Assembly: GCA_021234155.1 (NCBI GenBank)
Contig: JAJEKV010000003.1
Span: forward strand, 22,287,569 to 22,351,568
Direction: 5' to 3'
Source: Isoetes taiwanensis
Taxonomy: Eukaryota; Streptophyta; Lycopodiopsida; Isoetales; Isoetaceae
Length of the DNA: 64,000 bases
Position numbers and translations under genes: made by a program. The first letter of the stretch is position 1, and the number at the start of each line of letters is the position of its first letter. This document shows positions 47,365 through 58,935 of this stretch, piece after piece. Below the pieces are notes generated by a model. That model saw nothing but the letters and a program-made list of their open reading frames with translations, was not told the DNA's origin and did not search any database.

Positions 47365-49518
47365 CTAGAACATAAAAAGAGACAAACATATATGCTGATC
47401 CCAGTACCTTTTCAGGTGAATAGTGTTAATAGGATTTGGAAGTGGCATTCCTGAAGTTAATTCCTTTAACCAATAAGAATTGGTGCCTGCAGGTTCCAAC
47501 ACCTCATAGGGACCTTCCCAGAGGTTTTCAAACTTACTAGCTGAGTCTTCCCTTGACTTATTCCATTTTAGAACTAACTCTCCAGTTTTGAAAGTTCCCT
47601 GTATTTTATGAGCAGCTTTGAAAGCAGCCAAATCTTTCGCTTTTTTAAGCAGATTAGCATTCTCAGGTTCCATTCTATACTCCTCTAAATGTAAAAGGGT
47701 ATCCAATCTTTCCTGCAAAGCATATTCAAAAGGCAAACATAACTTATGGGCTAACCTCAGAGATGGAAGCTCAAGTTCTACTGGAAGTACAGATTCAATG
47801 CCATATACTAGATTGAAGGGTGTGTGAGTGGTTGCTGCTTTAATGGTGACTCTATAAGCCCATAGAGCATCCACCAGTTTGACATGCCAATCTTTTTTAT
47901 TATCATCCACTGTCTTCTGCAAAATGCTTTTCAAAACTTTATTAGTAGCTTCTGCTTGACCGTTACCTTGGGGATAGTAGGAGGAGCTCTTGGTATGTTT
48001 GACCTTAAGAATGGTCAATAAATTAGCAATAACTTCATTCACAAAAGGAGTACCTCTATCAGAATGCAATTGTAGAGGAATACCAAACCTTGCACAAATA
48101 TACTCATGTAAGAACTTTGTTTGTTGTAATGGCATTAGCCCTGTCTTAAAGGAATTGCCTCTCAATTTGGTAAAATAATCAGAGCCACAATAATGTGCTG
48201 ATGTTGTCCCTGTAAGGGGGTTAATAGGGCCAATATAATCTAATCCCCATATTTGGAAAGGTCCCGAGAAATAATGGGGTTTAATGCACCGGGAGGAGGA
48301 TCCTTTTGCCAAATATTTGACACTTGTGGCGTGGTTTTATAGCAAGATAAACAATCTTTGAATATTGTAGGCCAATAATAACCTGACCTCGAGAATTTTC
48401 TTGGCGAGAGTATCTCCAAAAAATGGCCTCCACATACTCCTTCGTGCATTTCTCTAATGATCAAGGCAGACTCCTCTTCATTGACACACCTCAGTAATAG
48501 TCCATCCCTGTTGACTTTACATAAAACATCATTAATCATTTTAAATTGCCTACACTTTTCCTTAAATCTCCTTTGCTGGCTCGAGGTCAGCCCTGAGGGC
48601 ATTTCCTTGAATTGTAGAAAATTCTTTATAGGTAGCTGCCAATCCTGTTGGTCCTGTTCTTTATCATCTGCCTGCAGATAAGCTAAGGCATCCACAAAGT
48701 CAACAACTTCTACTGCATCCTCATGATCAAAGAAAATGTAAGGTAAATAAAGACTGGGACTCTTCACCTGATGTAACTCTTTTATGGAAATATCAAAGGT
48801 TTGTAGCTTGCAAGCCCACCTTTGAATTTTTGGTTTAGAGGTAGCCTTACCAAATAACAAACCTGTTGGATTTTGCTTCATATAAACTTGAACAGAACTC
48901 TTCAATAGTAAGTGACCTTGTCTGTCAATGAGGAACATAAGAGCAAAGCAGACACTCTTCTCCATTCGATGTATTTTTCTTCGCTTGAACTCCACTGCTT
49001 TCTTTGGCAAAAGCTATGGTGTGCTTGTCCTGCAGAATAGCTAGGCCTATGGCTTTTTTAGTGATGGTAATATAGACCTCAAATGGCTTGTTCAAATCAG
49101 GTTTTTTAAGAAGAGTAGCCTCACAAATGGACTTTATAAGCAACTCAAAAGACTCTTGGCAATCTGATGACCATGCGACAGGGACATACTTGCTCTCAGA
49201 TTTGGAAATCCTGCCTATCCTTGTCAACTTGGAAATAGGACTTATAATGTGAGCAAAATTAGGAATATACATCCTAAGAAAACTAGTCATGCCAATAAAA
49301 CTTTTGACCTGTTTCAGATTTTTGGGGGGTACCAGTGTATACCATTGTTGGATACCTCATGCCCCAAAAGTTGCCCTTTGGATGCAAAAAAAAACACATT
49401 TCTTTGGGTTAAGATTGACTCCAGATTCCCTGCACAAAGAGCATATTTTTTCAAGCAATTCCAAATGATTAGTACAGTCATGAAAACGCCTTCAAGAGTT
49501 GTATTTCCACAAACATAA
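47365..49518 (-). pseudogene. Gypsy pol: reverse transcriptase end, degenerate RNase H, integrase
   Basis: From 49518 on the minus strand: HLELLEKICSLCRESGVNLN and FIGMTSFLRMYIPNFAHII (reverse transcriptase connection). An RNase H-like segment has FEVYITITKKAIGLAILQ where the catalytic D of VYTDAS is lost. The integrase zinc-binding region follows (MHEGVCGGHF, SGYYWPTIFKDCLSCYK). The integrase core has WGLDYIGPI, LHSDRGTPFVNEV and YYPQGNGQAEATNKVLKS, so the D-D-E residues are present. The frame ends at 47365. At least four shifts (near 49390, 49340, 49000 and 48320) break it. Integrase joins the cDNA to target DNA. Confidence 0.88.
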
Positions 49519-49555
49519 TTTGAACTGCTGGATCTTGTTCATTCCTTGTCGTGGG

Positions 49556-49665
49556 GTCAGATAAGAGGTTGAACGAGCTTCAAAATCAGATAATGAAGGT
49601 ATGTGATGCAGTCAGATAAGAGGTTGAACGAGCTTCAAAATCAGATAATGAAGGTATATAATGCG
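49556..49665 (+). repeat. 55-bp tandem duplication
   Basis: Two units starting GTCAGATAAGAGGTTGAACG (49556-49610 and 49611-49665) differ at about two positions. The second reads open as RLNELQNQIMKVYNAWC, which I do not recognise. It lies just outside the right inversion breakpoint. Confidence 0.9.
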
Positions 49666-49793
49666 TGGTGTAGTGATATTGGTTGTATTCTATCTCCATT
49701 TGGACATGTCATTCAATTTGCAGGTTTACCCAATTTAGTGCTCTTCAATAATAGTCGCCTAGTTTTTGCTGTTATAGAGATTGGCTTCTAAAA

Positions 49794-49827
49794 TACTAGA
49801 AAAAGTGCCCAGCGTTGCTGGGCTTTT
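49794..49827 (+). repeat. 34-bp hairpin motif, copy 2
   Basis: Identical to 29395-29428 over 34 bp and in the same orientation; flanks differ on both sides. Confidence 0.85.
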
Positions 49828-50929
49828 ATTGGGATTAGATTCAAACAAGATACTAACGCATCAATGGGTTGCCCTTTAAAGGAGCCATTCACGCATGCAC
49901 AATTACAGACTATTGTGATAAGAGACAATGTTATACTTCCGATTAAATAGATTAAATAGAGCGTAAAATGCTTTTGTTTTCGTGATTATGTATTCAATCG
50001 TTTAGTGGAGGGTTGCTTTATGGATTGCTTTGGCATGAATGTTTGTTATTTGTATAACATTAGGTTCCTAATTGCTTTTATTTCCACTACTACGGTCTGT
50101 CGTATAGTTGTTTCTTTCAATAACAAGCACATTGAGAACTAGTATTGTCCTATCCAATGCCTTCAACTTTGTTATTGCAATGCCAGAAGTTTTTAAAGGG
50201 AAAAGGATGCGTTTGAGCTTGTGTAGACACTCTAAAAAAGCTTTTGCTTTTAATGCATTTCTTTTTCCACGTCTTAAAGATAAGAATTGGAAGATCTTTA
50301 TGTTAATTTGCAGAAAGATCGGTTGGAATTCTTGGAAAATTACGAGTGTCCAATGTTGCAAGTAAGACATAATGTTGGTCGTGATTGGCAGAATTTGGCA
50401 ATTGTTGAGCAGCTAACCAGGAAAATTGGACCAGTTAGCTCACTCCTACAATATCATAAAAGGGAATTTTTTTTTAACGCTTTCTTTCTCGATGCAGTTC
50501 TTTTCTGATCAATCTGGCCTCCAAGAACTTATGAAGATCGGCTATGGTGCTCAGATTTGCGTGATTTTTGTGCAGAATTTGTTACAAAATCCCCTGTTTC
50601 TCTCTGTAAACCGAGTAATTCTTATGACTTTTGCTCAAATTTAGGTTGCATCTCATGTTTCTGTCTCTAAATGGAGCTTTTCTTCTCCTTTTTAGCTTGC
50701 TCTAGCCCCAACCTTCATCGAGCTGTTGCAAATCATGCTAAAGCAAGTTATCTATTGAACAGGTAACCCGGAATTAGATGACTCAACTACTTTTCCTTAA
50801 ATTTGGGATAGGCGACGTGAGAGCACGAAAATACACCACCCAACAGAAAAACGATCCTATTATGATATTGTGTCCATATTATGATGTACTTGTCTACAGA
50901 GAGAAAATGCTTGAAATTGCTTCAAAATA
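49828..50929. other. No gene recognised; possible unidentified exon near 50290-50390
   Basis: A plus-strand block reads DLYVNLQKDRLEFLENYECP and VRHNVGRDWQNLAIVEQLTR, which looks protein-like, but no family is recognised and no gene model can be built. Confidence 0.3.
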
Positions 50930-51705
50930 ATCTTTAAGACAATCCAAACAAATCCTGAAGTCATCATGTTCAACTCATATGCTTTGGCTAGAAGCATTTT
51001 TGCCATGTTAGGATGCATGTGGATCACATAAATCTTTGATCCCAATTCAAGCATTTCGGATAATGCGTCAATAATATTGTTAGAAGTAAAAGAAGAATCG
51101 AGTGCTGCTCGAAAGACAATAGTTATCCCAAGCCCTTGAAGAGTATCTGCAAGTGCATTGATGCCATTGACTCCAAAATCATCGTCAACATATATGGCCA
51201 CAACTTCCCGCCAACCAAATGATGCAATGACACTGAGAACTATCACTTTGTGCAACTCACAAAAAATATGGATACTGATGCTCTGCAAGACTTGGATCTG
51301 TTGCACAAAATGATACAAGAGGTATTTGCGTAGCTGTTGCCATGTGTGATACAAAGTGAGACACTACAGAAGTTTGTGGCCCTATCACGGTCACCACTTC
51401 TTCTCCAATCATTTCCATGGCTGTATGTAGGAAGAAACATTAGATATACAAACTCTCCAAAATGAAGCTATACAAAGTAAAGAACAGTACACTGCAAAGA
51501 AAAGAAAACATATAATGCATCATGATACCTGCAGCTGCACGTTGGAAGGCAGAGCAGTTCTCATCAAAAGCAATAAGATCCAATTGGATGCCATTAAGCG
51601 GACTGACATCCCTGCTTATGTCTTCAAGTGCAAGCTTCATAGCCGAAAGTGCAATCATACCAATGCTCATATTTAAGGCTAAGAGAGTGCCAATTTTCAC
51701 ACTAA
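50930..51705 (-). pseudogene. Plant glutamate-receptor-like (GLR) gene fragment, ligand-binding N-terminal region
   Basis: Two minus-strand exons with matching phases. 51705-51529 encodes VSVKIGTLLALNMSIGMIAL, ALEDISRDVSPL and DENCSAFQRAAAG. The next starts at 51420 with AMEMIGEEVVTVIGPQTSVV, HMATATQIPLVSFCATDPSL and QYPYFL, then a TGA stop where the family usually has Arg. After a frame change come FGWREVVAIYVDDDFGVNGI and YVIHMHPNMAKMLLAKAYEL. This is the LIVBP/ANF-receptor-like domain. Signal peptide, S1/S2 and channel segments are missing. GLRs are ligand-gated cation channels in plants. CGA to TGA would be a single C-to-T change. Confidence 0.9.
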
Positions 51706-52114
51706 CTGTGTGAGGTACGTAAGCTTGTAAGCTTGCAAGCACATCGAGAACAATATGATCATGATTAATATACTAGGTTCCTCATCCGTTAACACTAAAG
51801 TGAACAATAAGCTGCCTGAAAACAAGGATATTGCACTATAGATGTCTGAGTCTTTCAAAGAAAGCCAGTGGATACATCTTTTAAACGCACTCAAAATAAA
51901 CATCATCCCAGCCAGATGCATCACGTTTTAAATGAGCACAACAAAGAAACCACAAAATAGAGTCCATAACCAATGAGTCGGAATTCACTTTAGATAGACA
52001 TTCAATTCACTTTGATGGTGTAAGAATGTTGATCTTAGGTAAAAAGGTGCAGAATTTATGACGATGTAGGTTTTCCTATAGATTAATGTGTAAGTCTTCA
52101 TATAGATTAATGTG
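51706..52114. other. Flank of the GLR fragment, no further gene
   Basis: No signal peptide exon was found. The copia target duplication ACCTA (52115-52119) ends this stretch. Confidence 0.45.
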
Positions 52115-52119
52115 ACCTA

Positions 52120-52430
52120 TGTTGAAGATAGCAGTAATTACAGGAATCTCATCAAACAAGAAGTAGTTAGAATCATTAGATTCTATTGTTTGTTTCTATT
52201 TTCAGTATCATTAGAAGGTCAGTCACTTAAGAGTCAGTTAAGGGAAGCACTACTTAATGACGAGTCTTGAGGACACAACGTATCCATTTGTGTGTACCCT
52301 TGATCATCTTTCTTGTTTTCATGACCTCAGGCGCAGATCACTGAGAGCTCGCCTGCTTGTGTCTCTGTTGTATTTCCTCTAATATCAATCTAGTCTTCTA
52401 TTCATTTCTTACTAGATTCATATTCCAACA
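52120..52430 (+). repeat. Copia 5' LTR
   Basis: 311 bp, with TG..CA termini, the duplication ACCTA before it and the primer site after it. Confidence 0.96.
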
Positions 52431-52443
52431 GGTTATGGGCCCA
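52431..52443 (+). promoter_or_regulatory. Copia primer-binding site (candidate half-tRNA type)
   Basis: GGTTATGGGCCCA directly follows the LTR. It does not match a tRNA 3' end I know, but it resembles the complement of the initiator tRNA-Met anticodon arm (GGGTTATGAGCCC), as used in half-tRNA priming by Drosophila copia-like elements. One or two mismatches remain. Confidence 0.55.
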
Positions 52444-52499
52444 CGAATCGCTTGAAGTAGCCGCCTCAGCCGCAAGCAAGAATCTCTGTTTTCTAACTC

Positions 52500-55400
52500 A
52501 TGGATCCCGCAAATGTTCTCTCATTGCATGCCACTTTCAGGATGATTCCGAAATTTAGTGGCAAAGATTTCCAGATGTGGAAATGGCGAATTCGCATGCT
52601 GTTGGAGGATCATGACCTATGGGAGGTCGTGGATCCTCAAGAGCCGTTCAATGGTGAAGGGCCAGTTGTAGATTTAGCCTTTAATCCTGAGAAGCATCGA
52701 AAGGCAAAACTATGGCTCTGTCAGGGATTGGACGATACTCCAGCCCGTCTCGTCAAAGGTGCCCAAACAAGCAGGGAAATCATGCGCTTGCTTGAGCACC
52801 ACTATGCATCACGAAATGCGTCCCAACGGGTTCTTCTCTGCAATCAATTGTATGGATTGAAGCTGGCAGAAGATGGTGACGTGACTGAGCATATTTGCAA
52901 AATGAAGGAGCTTGTTGACGATCTTGATGCAACAGGCACCCAAGTCACAGAGGATGAGAAGGTTTGCCTCCTCATCAACAGCCTGCCCGATTCCTTTTCA
53001 AGCTTGGTTGTCAATCTCCAAGGAAGCATTGATAATCATACATTTGAAGCAGCCTTGGATCGTGTTCAACAAGAATCTCTTCGGCAGCAACAAGCAAAGT
53101 CAAAGGTTAAAGCTGATTCTTTAATGGTTGCTACTCTTTCCTCTCAGACAGATCAACTCATGATTGCTGATTCCAAAAGGGAACCCAAGAGATCCAATAC
53201 TAGGCGATCTAGGCCTGACAAGAGCATTGTTCGTTGTCACAGATGCCATGTGACAGGACACTATGCCAAAGAATGTCCTGCTCCCAGTCCAGTTCCTGAA
53301 TCACGCTCCTCAACGTCAGAACAAGGCAATCTAGTTGAAGATGAAAATTGTATGGCTGAAGATGTTCACATGGATTTTCTATATGCAGTTCAAGACACCT
53401 TATCTGGTCATGTTCCTGCCTGGTTTCTCGACTCTGGGGCCACCAGCCATATGACCCCCATTCGCTCCAATTTTGTTACTTACAATCCTTTGAGCATTGC
53501 TAGGCCTGTCAAAATGGGAGACCATTCTCAGCAATTTGGTATTGCTACTGGCACTGTGGCAATCCAACTTCCCTCAGGAATGACAAAGTATATCCGAGAC
53601 GTTCTTTATGTACCAGGCTTACAAAAGAGTCTTCTATTTGTTAGCCGTCTCACAGATGCAGGCCTGTTGGTGCAATTTACACAAGATGTTTGTCATGTTC
53701 GCAATGCCTATGACAAAATCCTACTGTCTGGACGTCGCTTGGGCAACTTGTATCAAGTCAGTGGATTTCCTTCAATTCCCGAATCTGCAAATCTTGTGAC
53801 CTCTGATGTTCATCCAAAGTCTTTGTGGCACTACCGTCTTGGGCATCCTGGGATGTCTCGTGTTCAACACTTAGTCCAGAAAGGCCTCCTCAAGGACATG
53901 CCTCCTCATATACCATGCAATGTCTGTCTCACTAGCAAGAACCCTCGTTCATCCTTTGCCAACTCTTCCTCTCAAGCTTCCCACCGCCTTGCACTTGTCC
54001 ACACAGACATATGTGGCCCAATTCGGCCTGCTACCGTAGGAGGAGCTCAATACATCATCACCTTCCTTGACGACCATAGCAGACGCCTTTCTGTCCAACT
54101 GTTGCAGCGCAAATCTGAAGCCTTCTTGGCCTTTACCCATTTTGTATCAGAAATGGAAAGATACACGGCCTCCAAACTGATCACCCTCCGGAGTGATGGC
54201 GGAGGGGAGTTCAATTCCAAATCCTTTGCTGACTTTTGTTCTACACAGGGGATCAAACATGAAGTCTCTTCCCCTTATTCTCCAGAGCAAAACGGACGAG
54301 CAGAACGTATCAACCGCTCTCTCTTGGATATAGCCCGTTCCTTATTGCTTAGCATGCATGTCCCAAATTATTTCTGGGGTGAAGCCATTCACACTGCAGC
54401 CTACTTGCTGAACCGCATGCCCCATTCCAGTCTTGATTTCCAGATTCCAGAAGAGATATGGACCGGACAGCCTGTTTCTATCAACCACTTGCGTGTGTTT
54501 GGATGTAAGGCTTTTGCCCACATATCTTCTGCTAAAAGATCCAAGCTCGATGCTCAAGCTGTCACCTGCATGTTCCTTGGTTATTCAATCACCTCCAAGG
54601 CCTACCATCTGTACCACCTGGAAGCAAAGAAGTTACTTGTCACATGCCATGCCAAGTTCAACGAATTTGAACCATGCTTTCCTCATCCTTCTGCACCCAT
54701 TTCATTGCCTCTGCATGAATTCTCCATTGATGTTTGCCTTCCAACTCCTGCTCCTAGAGAATCTGCACCACTTGAATCTACACCACTTCCCCCCTCTGAT
54801 GATATGCCCCAGCCTCCTGCTGTCCCCAATGCATCTTCTCTTACTGAACCTCCCTCTACAGTCACAGATCTTCCTCCTGCAACTCGACCATCTCGCATCA
54901 AAAGACCTCCGGTTTGGGCATCAGACTATGACTTCTCTGTTGAAGAACACCCTTTGGAACCTCACACCTTTTCCCAAGCCATGAATAGTGCACACCGTAA
55001 AGAGTGGTTACAGGCAATGCGTGCAGAACTTGACTCTATCCATGAGACCAACACTTGGTCACTAGTTCCCAGGCCTCCTAATCGTGCAGTCATTGGTAGC
55101 AGATGGGTCTTCCGCATCAAGTATACTTCTAATGGAGAAATTGACCGATTCAAAGCCCGCTTGGTGGCTAAAGGCTTCACTCAAATCGAAGGCCTTGACT
55201 ATGAGGAGACTTTTGCTCCAGTTGCTAAAATGCCTTCTATTCGACTAATCCTTGCTTTTGCAGTGCTGAATAAACTCCACATTCATCAAATGGATGTCAA
55301 CAACGCCTTTTTTCATGGAGATGTTCAAGAAAAAATATATATTGAGCAGCCCCAAGGTTTCATTGATTCCCTTGCTCCGCAAAAAGTATGTCGCCTTCAC

Positions 55401-56516
55401 AAAGCACTCTACGGCCTCAAGCAAGCTTCGAGATCCTGGTATGCCAAACTTGATCAGACCCTGCTCAACCTTAAATTCTCCCGCTGTCCTTCTGATCCCA
55501 GTGTCTATCGATCCTCATCTCCGCATCTTCTCATCATCCTAGTTTATGTTGATGACTTATTGCTTCTGGCAGCAGACCTCAATGACCTCATTACTCTTAA
55601 ATCCCAACTCCAGTCTCAGTTTTGCATGAAAGACATTGGCCCAGCTTCTTATTTCCTCGGTATGTCTCTGAATTATGACCGTGCCAAAGGAACTCTCCAT
55701 TTGCATCAGAGCCGATACATTCAAGACATTCTCCGCCGCTTTGCCCTCATCAATTGCAACCCCGTAGCCACACCACTTGAACCTGGAGTCTCTCTACTCA
55801 ATTCTGATCCACCATGCTCCTCCTCCATTCAGCACATCCATACCAATTACCGCACCATTCTCGGATTACTCAATTTTGCTGCTACTTGTACCCGTCCAGA
55901 CCTCTCCTTTCTTGTGTGCAAACTCAGCCAATTCAGTCTAAGATCCCAAACATTCTCATTGTGTCTCTCTGAAATGAATCCTCTGCTACCTTGCTGGCAG
56001 TTCATCCCATGGCCTTCTCTACCAAGCCACTGCCTCTCCCCTTCTAGTAGGATACTCTGATGTAGATTGGGCCAGTGATCACAATGACCGTCAGTCCGTT
56101 TCTGGATTCGTTTTTGCCTTGCAGGAGCTGCCATAAGCTGGAGCAGCAGCAAGCAAAAGTGTGTTGCTCTCTCCACCACTGAAGCGGAATACATTGCTCT
56201 TGCTCTTGCTCATGCTAGCAAAGAAGCCATTTGGTTACAATGCCTCAGCAGTGAACTCAGCATCAGCTCCCATATTGGCTTGACCATTCATGTGGACAAT
56301 CAAGGTGCCATTGCAGTTGCCAAAAATCCTGTTCTACATCGACGCATGAAGCACATAGATATCAGGTTTCATTTTATTCGTGAGCTGCTTGAACAAGGTA
56401 TCATCACTCTCAAATATCTGTGTACTGAAGAGATGCCAGCCGACATGCTCACTAAACCATTGGCACGTCCCAAATTTGCCAAGTTCATCAACTTCATTCA
56501 GTTGGTATGCCTCTAA
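52500..56516 (+). pseudogene. Copia gag-pol, frame-broken in the C-terminal quarter
   Basis: A 1186-codon frame (52500-56060) has gag (KDFQMWKWRIRMLLEDHDLW and LLEHHYASRNASQRV), one CCHC knuckle (CHRCHVTGHYAKEC), protease (WFLDSGATSHM), the GAG-pre-integrase block (HYRLGHPGMSRVQHL), integrase (HTDICGP, LRSDGGGEFNS, SPYSPEQNGRAERINRS) and reverse transcriptase (RLVAKGFTQIEGLDYEETFA, LVYVDDLLLLAA). From about 55930-55985 the correct reading moves to another frame (YLAGSSSHGLLYQATASPLL, GYSDVDWASDHNDRQSVSGF). A one-base loss near 56126 shifts it again to RNase H (SWSSSKQKCVALSTTEAEYI) and the end ADMLTKPLARPKF..QLVCL at 56516. The start ATG lies 69 bp after the LTR. Confidence 0.95.
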
Positions 56517-56564
56517 GTGGGGGATATTCTGCAACAGAGCCACACCAAGATTCCTCCAATTACT

Positions 56565-56573
56565 GAGTGGGGG
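56565..56573 (+). promoter_or_regulatory. Copia polypurine tract
   Basis: GAGTGGGGG immediately precedes the 3' LTR, the standard position for plus-strand priming. Confidence 0.85.
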
Positions 56574-56884
56574 TGTTGAAGATAGCAGTAATTACAGGAA
56601 TCTCATCAAACAAGAAGTAGTTAGAATCATTAGATTCTATTGTTTGTTTCTATTTTCAGTATCATTAGAAGGTCAGTCACTTAAGAGTCAGTTAAGGGAA
56701 GCACTACTTAATGACGAGTCTTGAGGACACAACGTATCCATTTGTGTGTACCCTTGATCATCTTTCTTGTTTTCATGACCTCAGGCGCAGATCACTGAGA
56801 GCTCGCCTGCTTGTGTCTCTGTTGTATTTCCTCTGATATCAATCTAGTCTTCTATTCGTTTCTTACTAGATTCATATTCCAACA
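56574..56884 (+). repeat. Copia 3' LTR
   Basis: 311 bp. Visible differences from the 5' LTR are A to G at two positions near the 3' end. Confidence 0.96.
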
Positions 56885-56889
56885 ACCTA

Positions 56890-58180
56890 GAGAGCATTCA
56901 AGAGGATGAATGAGAGTTTCTCACAATGTCGCCCCTGCCATTCCGACTCTAAGGCACCTGGCATTGCTTGACATCTTAATAGTAAGCTTTGAAATCTTAA
57001 TAGTAAGCTTTCAAATTCCAGGTTTTGAGATCTTCCAAAACTATAGCTATTATAACTTAAACGAGAATGATCATCTTGCTTGCAGTAAAAAAACACGTTA
57101 TCGAAGTCATGTCATGTCCATCTAGTGAACCTGGCATGCAATAGAAAAACGTTATTGAAATTATGTCATCTCCATCTAGTGTTGTAACTTAAATGAGAAT
57201 GAAGATCATCTTGCTTGCAGTAGGAAAACGTTATCGAAGTTATGTCATGTCCATCTAATGAACCTCACATGCGATTGGAAATAACATCTGCTAAGAAATA
57301 GAGAACCTTCATTCTCGACCTCCAAAGACCAGGCAAGATAAATATAACTTTGATACTCTTGTTATGATTGGCAAGCATTGCATTCTAAACATGTTAACTG
57401 TCATTGAGGACACACGCGTCATCTAAAGTAGCATTCATCTCTTTATAAGTATGCAGTTTCCCTACGAATAGATCCTACTATGGCGCATAGGGCATGATCG
57501 GCAACAAAATCTTCAATCTGTTGAACACAACAATGGGAAGCAGTATAATCTGCATAAGTAGGAAGTTCTGTGAATAAAATAATGCCACAGAGAGAACCCT
57601 TGCGAAAAAGCAAATCTAGAAGCAGATTCAAAATCAGAGCTTTGTTCTGGCTCAATAATGCAAGCTAAAATAAGCAAGTTTAGAGGGGTATGACATTGGT
57701 TATACGTGCAGATGTATATGCTTTGTATTGAACATCACAACCATGGATGTGATATCTGATGGATCTGATACCTGTTGGAGAAACCTCAGCATGATTGCTT
57801 GATCAAGATGCTCTATATATGCCTTAAGAAACATCATGGCCTTGCTAGGTCGGCTCTGGTACTTTCCCATGACTCTTCTTTTCTCCTAAATTAAATACAG
57901 AAGATAGTTTAGGGATATTGGCTTTACCTCTGACATAAAATCTAGAACGCCTGCATTAGGCCTCCATCATACCAATTCCATGAATAAGCTACTTATTCTG
58001 GAGCCGCAATCTCTGAGCTAGAATCTGCTGAAATCCCGACTCCAGCTTCGTTTTGATTCGGATTAATGTTTCCAAACCCAGAAGCGAGGACCCGAGAGAT
58101 TCTATGCAAGAGCCCAAGTGCGACGATAACAAAATTAAGGCATATATTTAAGACTTATTTGCGCATTTTCAGGCTAGTTT
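56890..58180. other. No gene recognised
   Basis: AT-rich. ATCTTAATAGTAAGCTTT is doubled near 56970-57010, and a block containing AACGTTATTGAAATTATGTC recurs in variants between 57060 and 57250. A minus-strand ORF (57443-57655) is not recognised. Confidence 0.45.
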
Positions 58181-58359
58181 GTACTTTGCGCCCCCCTGTC
58201 CCGGTGAAGGCGACGGCCTGCACCAGGTTGAATAAGAGAAGGGAGGGGTTGGGGTTGTTGGGGTTTATTTTGTCTTATTTGGGCTGTTCGGCTGTTTTTG
58301 TCTTATTAACCTGGAGCACGCCGTCGCCTTCACCGGGACAGGGGGGGCCGCAAAGTACA
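58181..58359. repeat. Long GC-rich inverted repeat (fold-back)
   Basis: The left arm 58181-58236 and right arm 58302-58359 share GCAAAGTAC, CCCCCTGTCCCGGTGAAGGC and GACGGC blocks in inverted order, with a few small indels, around a loop of about 65 bp. The arms are GC-rich compared with the surroundings. It could be a MITE-like fold-back element or a hairpin transcript source. Confidence 0.88.
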
Positions 58360-58525
58360 AGTCTCCCCATTTTCATCTCCATGGACGCAGACTGTCTCAT
58401 TGGCTTCTCATGTTCTAAACTGCTTCACTGCCACAAGATACCAGACCAGATTATAGAGTCGGATAGAAGCCTCCAGACCAATATGGAAACAGGGTCGCAT
58501 TAATTCCCTGGCGACCATTCCGATG

Positions 58526-58583
58526 CTGACACGTGTCAGCCCCCTACAATCCGGAATGGAAGTTGGGTCTTCCAATTCCGGAT
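58526..58583. repeat. Pair of short hairpins downstream of the recombinase gene
   Basis: CTGACACGTGTCAG is a perfect 14-bp palindrome. ATCCGGAATGGAAG (58549-58562) pairs with CTTCCAATTCCGGAT (58569-58583) with one bulge. They lie about 350 bp beyond the recombinase stop codon. Confidence 0.75.
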
Positions 58584-58935
58584 GACTGGTTTAGCAGGTT
58601 TCCCTTATTATTTTTCATTGTTTTCTTCACTGTTGTTTTTTTCACTGTTTTTTTTCCTCACTGCTTTCACTGAAACTTACACTCAAACTTACACAAAATA
58701 AACATTGATTGGCTCAAACACTGAAACTTAAGCATTGATTCAAAATATCAAAACATTGAAAACATCACTGTATTTAACTTTTCACTGTTTTTTGAAGATC
58801 ACTGTAATGAAAGCATCACTGTATTTTCACTGCAAAACTAGATCACTCAAAACATTGCACTGGATCATTGACTAAGATACTGCATATAGTAGATGCCACT
58901 GGATCACAATTCCTGCAACGTCATCTCCTGCAACT

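Larger units (their letters stand above)
44565..49518 (-). mobile_element. Ty3/gypsy retrotransposon, 3' half (inverted partner of 20632-28936)
   Basis: Read on the minus strand from 49518: reverse transcriptase from just after the YLDD box, a degenerate classical RNase H, integrase, a 3' untranslated region, and the 3' LTR. It begins where the 5' half stops and has the complementary domain content. Its outer target duplication CTGAT (44560-44564) is the complement of ATCAG before the 5' LTR. In the inverted arrangement the 28937-44559 interval is in the opposite orientation to the ancestral one. Confidence 0.9.
52120..56884 (+). mobile_element. Full-length young Ty1/copia retrotransposon
   Basis: A 4765-bp element with two 311-bp LTRs (52120-52430 and 56574-56884) that differ at about two positions, each TGTTGAAGATAG..TATTCCAACA. 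The 5-bp duplication ACCTA flanks it (52115-52119 and 56885-56889). Internal order is gag, protease, integrase, reverse transcriptase, RNase H, as in copia. Near-identical LTRs indicate a recent insertion, yet the ORF has lost frame near its end, so this copy probably cannot move by itself. Confidence 0.97.

Noticed and set aside
54433-54984. Plus-strand ORF of 183 codons inside copia
   Set aside because: It is an out-of-frame shadow of the copia polyprotein.
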